A stretch of DNA of 5,241 nucleotides, taken from positions 1-5,241 of the forward strand of contig JAAUTT010000406.1 of NCBI GenBank assembly GCA_012031335.1, read 5' to 3'. The position numbers and the translations under genes are program-made. The notes beneath the pieces are model-generated. The model had not been told where the DNA came from and did not search any database. It saw nothing but the letters and a program-made list of their open reading frames with translations. Below are positions 1 through 5,241 of the stretch, one piece after another. This stretch comes from Bacteroidales bacterium. GTDB lineage: Bacteria; Bacteroidota; Bacteroidia; Bacteroidales; JAAUTT01. How positions within the stretch are numbered: position 1 is the stretch's first letter; the number at the start of each line of letters is the position of its first letter.

Positions 1-974
1 GAGCAAGATTTTGTCTTAATTCATCATCATCCATAAGTTGAGTAATCATTCGGGCCAGTTCATTTTTATCATTTGGAGGGCAATAAAGGGCATTATCCTT
101 CCATATTTCTTCCAGCGATGGAATTTTACCCAATAAAAGAGCACATCCTGAATAAGCAGCCTCCAGAACCGAAAGTCCAAAAGGCTCATACATAGCAGGC
201 ATGGTGTATACCGAGGCAATGGAAAGCCAGCGGGAAATATCTCTCTTACCTAGCTTACCCAGAAAATGAACATTATTAGGTAATTGATCATAATCAGCCT
301 GAAATCCGGTACCTGCAATAAAAACAGGAAAATCTATTTCTTTTGCAGCTTCAGTTAATAACCTGATGTTTTTAGCCTCATCCCATAAACGGCCCATACA
401 AAACTATCTTTTCTTTTTTGCCGGGTTTAAAGTAAGATTCATCTACTGAGTTGTATATTACCTGCGATCGGTTAAACTCGCCGTAAAATTCTATCAGCTT
501 CATCATCATAGTATGCGAAGGTGCGACAACCACATCGGCAGTATGTAACCCTTGTTTAACCAGCTCTCGATACCTGTTCCAGTCAGCAGGTGCCGATTCA
601 TGTTTCACAGCCTGCCACCACGATAACACACATGAATGGCCAACTACTATAACCGGGGCATTAAAAAAAGTACCATTAAAGGCATAACTATTCAAATGAA
701 TAACATCGGGAGCATAGGTAAACGACAACTGCAACAGCCATCGTTGAGCTCTTTCAATATCTTTCCAGGGATCGGGCATCCACTCAAGTTTATAACCCGA
801 AGTGTCGAGATTAACCTTTTTTAATTTCCTTACCTGTGCAAGCTGAGTATGAGATAGCGGGTCACCAAAAGTTGCCAGAACTATTTCCACGTTATACTTC
901 TCCAGACCTTTTATCAGGTCCATGGTATAAGTCCAAACCCCACCTATGGTATCCGTTGTCATTAATATCCTCAT
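1..974 (-). CDS. GT4-family glycosyltransferase, 3' end beyond window, frame broken near 393-419
   Basis: This is probably a retaining GT-B glycosyltransferase of family GT4, moving a sugar from a nucleotide-sugar donor to an unidentified acceptor in the cytoplasm. The N-terminal domain begins MRILMTTDTIGGVWTY, with the glycine-rich GGVW loop typical of GT4, followed by DVIHLNSY and VVVAPSHTM. The first frame ends at a TGA at 378-380. A different frame then continues without a stop to position 1 and holds the C-terminal domain: GRLWDEAKN (near 361-394), FIAGTG, VHFLGKL, and MYEPFGLSVLEAAYSG (about 135-190). That last motif carries the EX7E pair of the donor site. A net shift of +1 (equivalently two lost bases) near 393-419 joins the halves. 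About 325 residues are visible, and perhaps a few dozen are missing at the left edge. The ATG overlaps the upstream oxidoreductase stop as ATGA, so translational coupling is likely. Donor and acceptor are unknown. Confidence 0.88.
971..974 (-). promoter_or_regulatory. ATGA stop/start overlap between oxidoreductase and GT4
   Basis: On the minus strand the ATG of the glycosyltransferase (974-972) overlaps the TGA of the oxidoreductase (973-971). There is no convincing Shine-Dalgarno sequence before it. Such overlaps usually let the terminating ribosome restart on the next gene. This fixes the GT4 start and supports a single transcript. Confidence 0.7.
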
Positions 975-2004
975 GTTGCCTTATTATAAATTCTGTCAAT
1001 TATTTCAGCTACTTTAACATATTGATAAGCTTCACGGCTGAATCCATCGCCTTTTGAAATCTTCCGGGCCCAATCAATTACAGCTCTGCCTCCCCAGTCT
1101 TCGTGATCAGGCTTTGCAAGTAACTCGCGTTGGGTTTTGGCCATAAACTTATAAGCTTCGAAATTGTAGAAAGAACCCTCTACATTTCTGAAGGTTGCTC
1201 CACCTTTGGTGCCATAAAAAGTGGCAGCTATTATTGCATCCTGCCCTGCCTGCAGGTTCCAGCTACAGGCCAGCTGGATGGCTGTTCCGTTTTTTGTCTG
1301 AAGTGTTGCTAAACCATAATCCTCCGTTTCCTCTTCGGGTATTGCGATGCGCTTTCCTTGCGAAAAAGAACAGAAGAAACTTCCGTTACTTCGGGGAAAT
1401 CGAGCATCCACAAGGCCAGATCAATAAGATGACTGCCCAGATCAATCATACAACCGCCGCCTGACATAGCCGGATTATAAAACCATTTTTTATCCGGCCC
1501 ATATGCATTATGAAATACCAGATCAATAGCATATATCTCCCCAAAAGCTCCCGACTTGAAAAGCTGGTTTATTATCTGCATGCCTTCGGTAAACCTGTAG
1601 GAAAAATCTACACCCAACAACAGGTTATTTGCTTCGGCAGCTTTTACAACCTTCATGGCTTCATTAGCAGTTAGTGTCAGAGGTTTCTGGCAGAAAACTG
1701 CTACTCCGTTATTTAGTGACTGTAATGCCTGAGCAGCATGCAATGCACTTGGCGTTGCAATAACAATACCATCAGGTTTACTGTCCAAAACTTCATCGAG
1801 TGTTAAATACTTTATTGCATCAGGCACCAATTCCTGTGCTTTTAAAAGGCTATCTTCGGAGTTGTCGGCCAACACTCCGATATTTACAATATCTTCTTTT
1901 AATAATGCGTTCAGCCGGTTAATACCAATCCAGCCAACCCCAAGAAAGCCAAGGGTAGGTTTAACTTTTATATTATCAATAACTGCTGTAACTGTTTTAT
2001 CCAT
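971..2004 (-). CDS. Gfo/Idh/MocA-family NAD(P)-dependent oxidoreductase, one-base frameshift at 1363-1367
   Basis: This is a sugar or cyclitol dehydrogenase of the Gfo/Idh/MocA family, expected to be cytoplasmic. I chose the ATG at 2004 (MDKTVTAVIDN) because the Rossmann strand follows at once. Further upstream the frame runs into the dehydrogenase gene. The nucleotide-binding motif GVGWIG is at about residues 22-27 and ATPSALH at 83-89. CQKPL is at 105-109, where the family usually has EKP, and its lysine is the expected catalytic residue. DLGSHLIDLALW, with the conserved histidine, is at about 188-199. The frame breaks in a minus-strand T5 run (1363-1367). Restoring a sixth T gives ...SSVLFSQGKRIAIPEEE... 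and continues through the C-terminal sheet domain to a TGA at 971-973. The repaired protein is 344 residues, normal for the family. It starts 40 nt after the dehydrogenase stop. Substrate is unknown. Confidence 0.9.
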
Positions 2005-2044
2005 AATAATATAATACGCATTAATTACATGTATACAATTCCCT

Positions 2045-3040
2045 TCAGAAAACTGTTTTCCCTGAAGCCATTTCCTGAAACGCTGTATTGATCTGTTCGA
2101 AACCATACTGATGGGTAAATAGTTTTAGAGGATTAATATGTTGATTTTTAACCGCCTCCATGGCCTGTTTAATCCCATTGATATACACATGGGGATCACG
2201 TTCATGTGCATTAATTACATCCAATCCCTTCCAGTTCCAGTTTTGGAGATTTACCTGACGCATTCCGTCCTGGTGAAATCCTGCAATAATTAATCGTCCT
2301 CTTATACCGGTAATTTCGCCGGCTATATCCAAAGGCCATTGCTTACCGGTAGCTTCTATTACGCTGGTGCATCCCTGGAAATTGGTAATTTCATTTATTT
2401 TTTGAATCACTTTCTGATGTTCGTCAAGCGGAATAATATAATCTGCCCCCGATTCAAAAGCCATCTTCAGGGAGCTTTCGCGGCGGGAAAGTGCTATCAC
2501 TTTTGCTCCTGCTGATTTACTTAACTGTATTAAAAGATTACCAATAAAACCTGCACCAACCACTGCTACAATATCACTTTTTGATATCTGCGACCGGTTA
2601 AAAATATTCATAGCACATCCCAGCGGCTCACCAGGAAAAGGCATTGCCGACAAGTAATCCGGAAGTTTCACCACCTGAGCAGCATCTGCAATATCGTATT
2701 CAGCATAAGCGTGGTAAGAAAGCATAGCTATTCTGTCGCCAATATTCAGATTATCAACTTTGTTACCAACTCCGGCAATATAACCAAATCCCTCATGGCC
2801 AGGGGCTCCCGGCTGCGCAGGATAATTAAACCACGAACGTCCTTCCCAAACAGGAAAGTCAGAACCACAAATACCACAGCCTTCAATCCTGACAAGTACT
2901 TCATTTTCTCCAGGTGTTGGAATTGGGATTTGATCGAATTCGATTTTTCCCGGAGAAACAATAACAGCAGCCCGCATCCGGGTACTTTTAACCGGATTGA
3001 ACCGTAAGGAATTTTTTTCAAATGTTTTACTGCTATCCAT
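2045..3040 (-). CDS. Zinc-dependent medium-chain alcohol/polyol dehydrogenase (MDR family)
   Basis: This is an intact 331-residue member of the zinc-dependent MDR superfamily, related to the threonine/sorbitol dehydrogenase group. It should oxidise or reduce a hydroxyl or ketone of a sugar or polyol with NAD(P). The GroES-like catalytic domain has CGICGSD (about residues 55-61; zinc ligand C58), then GAPGHEGFG with H82 and E83, then GEPLGC with E138 as a likely further ligand. The Rossmann motif VVGAGFIG is at about 161-167. The four-cysteine structural-zinc lobe found in many alcohol dehydrogenases is missing: the segment at about 101-128 has no cysteine. The ATG at 3040 gives a 21-residue leader before MRAAVIVSPGK. 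The internal ATG at 2977 fits the usual family start and is a fair alternative. It begins 16 nt after the epimerase stop. It is the only gene here with no frame break. Substrate cannot be assigned. Confidence 0.92.
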   Translation of the reverse strand: MDSSKTFEKNSLRFNPVKSTRMRAAVIVSPGKIEFDQIPIPTPGENEVLVRIEGCGICGSDFPVWEGRSWFNYPAQPGAPGHEGFGYIAGVGNKVDNLNIGDRIAMLSYHAYAEYDIADAAQVVKLPDYLSAMPFPGEPLGCAMNIFNRSQISKSDIVAVVGAGFIGNLLIQLSKSAGAKVIALSRRESSLKMAFESGADYIIPLDEHQKVIQKINEITNFQGCTSVIEATGKQWPLDIAGEITGIRGRLIIAGFHQDGMRQVNLQNWNWKGLDVINAHERDPHVYINGIKQAMEAVKNQHINPLKLFTHQYGFEQINTAFQEMASGKTVF

Positions 3041-3056
3041 ATGTTTTAAAAAAATG

Positions 3057-4247
3057 TTATGTATGAAGGATACTTTTCTCCAGTACCCCCGACATGTGAT
3101 ATTGACTAAGCCAGCTATAAAGGTTTATCAAGCCTTCCATATACGAAACTTTAGCATGCCAACCTGTACTTTTTTTGAATTTACGGGTATCCGATACATA
3201 GTATTTCTGATCGCCGATTCGCCAATCGTCGAATTCAATTTCGATATTGAGATGGTCGAGACTGTTCATATAGTTAATTAATTCAACCAGACTTACTGCA
3301 TTCTCGGGACCTCCGCCCATATTAAATGCTTCTCCGGCAAGATTATCAATATGCTGCTTTGCAAGCATAAATGCATTTACAAGATCTTCCACATAAAGAA
3401 TATCGCGGACCTGCTTTCCGTCGCCATAAATGAATATTTTTTTATGGTTGAGGGCCTGATTCATAAAATGTGCTACCCACCCCTGATCTTCGGTACCAAA
3501 CTGATGAGGTCCGTAAATACAACTCATCCGGAACACTACTGTTCTTAATCCAAAGGAACGGGTATAGTCCAGAATATACTGATCGGCAGCCCCTTTTGAA
3601 CATCCGTAAGGACTATGGAAATTAAGAGGATAACTTTCGCTGACTCCATATTTGTAAATAACCGGATTAACCGGAAAATATCGCGAACTGTTACTTTCGA
3701 GTTCCAATCCCGATAAATCGCCATACACCTTATTGGTTGAAGTAAAAATAAGGGATGGTTTGTGAGCCGACAACCGGATGGCTTCCAAAATATTAACAGA
3801 GCCCTTTACATTCACTTCAAAATCGTGTACAGGAAGAATAAGACTATTCGTTACAGCCACCTGAGCAGCAAAATGAAATATATGTTTCGATTCTTTTACA
3901 GCTTTTATAATTGAGTCATTATCCTTCACATCGGCAATCATTACTTCCGTTTTGGGATGTTTTTTGACAAGCCATTTAAGGTTATTCTCCACACCAGGTC
4001 TTGAAAGGTTATCGTATATTATAACCCTTTCGCCCTGAGTAAGTAATCTATCTGCAACATTTGTCCCAATAAACCCGGCACCACCGGTAATAAGAATACC
4101 TTTTTCCCGAAGTGGCTTATTTCTGAAGTTTGAAATATAAAGATCTTCTTTGCGAATTTCCCCTGGTAATTTCTGCTCAAGCATCCGAAAGAGTAATTTG
4201 GGTAAGCCATTCGCATGCTTCATTCCGAAATGGTAAATTCCGTTCAC
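3057..4247 (-). CDS. Extended-SDR nucleotide-sugar epimerase, CDP-paratose/tyvelose 2-epimerase-like (RfbE-like), perhaps fused to upstream hydrolase
   Basis: This is an NAD-dependent extended short-chain dehydrogenase acting on a nucleotide sugar in the cytoplasm. Counting from the GTG at 4247 (396 residues), the Rossmann motif GGAGFIG is at 55-61, IYDNLSRPG at 77-85, HFAAQVA at 125-131 and TSTNKVYGDL at 169-178. The catalytic YGCSK has Y214 and K218. RQF-like HQF and DQGWV lie at about 248-258 and GKQVRD at 277-282. STNKVYGDL, FHSPYGCSKGAADQYILDY, DQGWV and GKQVRD recall Salmonella CDP-tyvelose 2-epimerase, which inverts C2 of CDP-paratose. The true substrate may differ. The first ~45 residues are not SDR sequence. 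YHFGMKHANGLPKLLFRML looks like the tail of a clan-A glycoside hydrolase, so either the GTG start (overlapping the hydrolase TGA) or the ATG at 4223 may be artificial. Restoring one A in the minus-strand A5 run at 4248-4252 fuses it in frame to the hydrolase. Confidence 0.9.
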   Translation of the reverse strand: MNGIYHFGMKHANGLPKLLFRMLEQKLPGEIRKEDLYISNFRNKPLREKGILITGGAGFIGTNVADRLLTQGERVIIYDNLSRPGVENNLKWLVKKHPKTEVMIADVKDNDSIIKAVKESKHIFHFAAQVAVTNSLILPVHDFEVNVKGSVNILEAIRLSAHKPSLIFTSTNKVYGDLSGLELESNSSRYFPVNPVIYKYGVSESYPLNFHSPYGCSKGAADQYILDYTRSFGLRTVVFRMSCIYGPHQFGTEDQGWVAHFMNQALNHKKIFIYGDGKQVRDILYVEDLVNAFMLAKQHIDNLAGEAFNMGGGPENAVSLVELINYMNSLDHLNIEIEFDDWRIGDQKYYVSDTRKFKKSTGWHAKVSYMEGLINLYSWLSQYHMSGVLEKSILHT

Positions 4248-5067
4248 TTTTTGTAAATACCATCGTGCGGAGTCAATGGTAAAGGAATATCATTCAGGGA
4301 ATACCAATATACCCGATGTAATGGAAGATTTACTACATCTATAAATCTAAGTATTTGATTTTTATCATCATGTTTAAGCGTTGAATAACCGGTTTCGGTA
4401 ATCCAGATTTCTCCCCTGCCTTTGTTTTCTTTTGAGCCAAATGATTCATTTTTGAAATCTCAGCCATCCATCCGTTCCAACCCGATTCAAATATATAAGG
4501 ATAGGCCTGTATTCCGATCACGTCAATCTTTTGTAAAACGTTAGCTTTAGCCAAATATGTCAGCCATTGCAGGTTTTGTGGATGAATGTTACCAAGTACT
4601 ATTTTCTTACCAAGCTGATGCAGTCGCAGAGATGCTCTTCCTAAATTATCAATAAAGTTATATTGAAGCTGTTTTGAATTTTCATAAGGGTCTCCAATTA
4701 TTTCGACAAATTCAAAATGGTTGCCATACAAGGAAATAAACTCTACAATGTCTTTTGAAAAATCTTCACCATTTTCAGTTAAGATATGAGAAGGGGTATA
4801 GGAAAGACAAGGTAATATTGTAAAATTCCGCGATAGATTGTTGAATAGCCAATTGTACCAATTAATACCCTTTGAGGTTTTTAGGTCGGGCCATGAAACA
4901 GCTGTTCTGATATGATTTATTCCAATAGCTGATAGATCGCGTATTGTATTTTCAACATGAACAATATTGTTAACCTGAAAATGCACAACGATCCCTAATT
5001 GGGGGCTTAAAACTTTTTTTCCGTCGTTGCTGACGATATTCTGAACGTTCTTGTTGGGATTTTCCAT
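4244..5067 (-). CDS. Glycoside-hydrolase-like TIM-barrel protein (GH39/clan GH-A type), one-base frameshift near 4415-4456
   Basis: This is a putative retaining glycosidase of clan GH-A, reminiscent of GH39-type beta-xylosidases. It has no signal peptide or membrane segment, so it should be cytoplasmic. From the ATG at 5067 the frame reads LGIVVHFQVNN (about 24-34), HIRTAVSWPDL (52-62), VEIIGDPYEN (121-130), KIVLGNIHPQN (155-165) and IDVIGIQAYPYIFESGW (181-197), which follow the strands of a (beta/alpha)8 barrel. It then runs into nonsense and stops at 4339. In the -1 frame the sequence continues GEIWITETGYST, whose glutamate (codon 4394-4396) is the expected nucleophile, then VYWYSLNDIPLPL, and stops at TGA 4246-4244 (274 residues after repair). 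The expected acid/base motif WNEPN is replaced by IGDPY, leaving D126. The real C-terminus probably lies in the first part of the epimerase frame. Substrate is unknown, and a catalytically weak or binding role is possible. Confidence 0.82.
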
Positions 5068-5178
5068 ATTAATATATTCTTTTGAATGATCCGGAGAACT
5101 GCTATTAGAGCAGAGGTATGCGTTAGTAATAAATATTACCGCACCTTCATGTCTAATTATAATGGCACTTTACCTTTT

Positions 5179-5186
5179 TATCTTTG
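5179..5186 (+). promoter_or_regulatory. Possible Bacteroidota -7 promoter box (rightward)
   Basis: TATCTTTG matches the TAnnTTTG -7 consensus of Bacteroidota housekeeping promoters. I see no good TTTG/TTG -33 element at the usual distance upstream, so the match is partial. If real, it would drive a divergent gene to the right, starting at or beyond 5203. Confidence 0.3.
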
Positions 5187-5189
5187 TGT

Positions 5190-5213
5190 GGAAACTGTTT
5201 AAATGAAGTTTCC
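5190..5213. repeat. 7-bp inverted repeat with 10-nt loop
   Basis: GGAAACT (5190-5196) is perfectly inverted as AGTTTCC (5207-5213) around an A/T-rich loop containing TTTAAA. It lies just downstream of the possible rightward -7 box, where an operator or a 5' leader hairpin could sit. There is no T-run after it on either strand, so it is not a standard intrinsic terminator. A stem this short could also be chance. Confidence 0.35.
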
Positions 5214-5241
5214 CCTTTATTTACACCTACATCTAATTCCC

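Larger units (their letters stand above)
5068..5241. other. Upstream non-coding region of the operon
   Basis: This 174-nt stretch lies ahead of the first minus-strand gene and should carry the operon promoter. I found no clear minus-strand TAnnTTTG box and no Shine-Dalgarno sequence before the ATG at 5067; the bases just before it are A/T-rich. The hydrolase frame stays open upstream for some distance but holds no further ATG. On the plus strand an ATG at 5203 opens 13 codons (MKFPLYLHLHLIP) to the window edge. That is too short to call a gene. Confidence 0.5.

Noticed and set aside
636..1464. Several plus-strand open frames opposite the GT4 and Gfo/Idh genes.
   Set aside because: They lie antisense to well-supported coding sequence, are short, and show no recognisable domain.
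2031..2038. Short palindrome around GTATAC in the 40-nt gap between the dehydrogenase and Gfo/Idh.
   Set aside because: Too short to separate from chance in A/T-rich sequence, and no promoter elements accompany it.
2018..2220. Identical 13-nt word GCATTAATTACAT at 2018-2030 and 2208-2220.
   Set aside because: One copy is inside the dehydrogenase coding sequence and the other is in an A/T-rich gap. A match of this length in A/T-rich DNA of this size is plausible by chance, and there is no third copy or regular spacing.
2746..3021. Minus-strand open frame of 91 codons inside the dehydrogenase gene.
   Set aside because: It is an out-of-frame shadow of an intact, well-conserved gene and has no protein-like motifs.
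4435..4447. Programmed -1 ribosomal frameshifting in the hydrolase.
   Set aside because: No X XXY YYZ heptamer in the reading frame and no obvious downstream stem. Similar breaks in neighbouring genes make sequencing error the simpler explanation.
5203..5241. Plus-strand start of a possible divergent gene (MKFPLYLHLHLIP).
   Set aside because: Only 13 codons are visible, with no recognisable protein feature, so it is described with the non-coding region rather than called as a gene.

Overview
The window looks like a chromosomal fragment from a Bacteroidota bacterium. The evidence is its low GC content, the absence of convincing Shine-Dalgarno sequences ahead of any start, a TAnnTTTG-type -7 box near the right edge, and the style of the proteins. 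I cannot name a genus. Every gene supported here lies on the minus strand, so transcription runs from right to left. The genes are tightly packed and look like one operon for building or remodelling an unidentified sugar or glycoconjugate.

In transcription order the layout is as follows. Positions 5068-5241 are an upstream non-coding region with a short inverted repeat and a possible rightward promoter. Positions 4244-5067 encode a cytoplasmic glycoside-hydrolase-like TIM-barrel protein. Positions 3057-4247 encode an extended SDR sugar epimerase closely resembling CDP-paratose/CDP-tyvelose 2-epimerase (RfbE). Positions 2045-3040 encode a zinc-dependent medium-chain dehydrogenase. Positions 971-2004 encode a Gfo/Idh/MocA oxidoreductase. 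Positions 1-974 encode a family GT4 glycosyltransferase that runs off the left edge. Spacing is 16 nt (epimerase to dehydrogenase), 40 nt (dehydrogenase to oxidoreductase) and a 4-nt ATGA overlap (oxidoreductase to glycosyltransferase).

The most notable reading concerns the right half. The first stretch of the epimerase reading frame is not epimerase sequence. It looks like the C-terminal tail of the glycoside hydrolase. Restoring one base in each of two places joins hydrolase and epimerase into a single open frame of about 670 residues with no stop between them, so this may be a natural hydrolase-epimerase fusion.

Three of the coding units (hydrolase/epimerase, Gfo/Idh, GT4) are broken by frameshifts, while the dehydrogenase is intact. 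Each break can be explained by loss of single bases in homopolymer runs. On both sides of every break the protein stays well conserved, with catalytic motifs kept. I therefore favour sequencing or assembly error over gene decay, although the sequence alone cannot prove it.

A plausible joint role, by inference only: the two oxidoreductases and the epimerase oxidise, reduce or invert a sugar or cyclitol, and GT4 transfers a sugar. The hydrolase-like protein binds or trims a related glycoside in the cytoplasm. The substrate cannot be told from the sequence.
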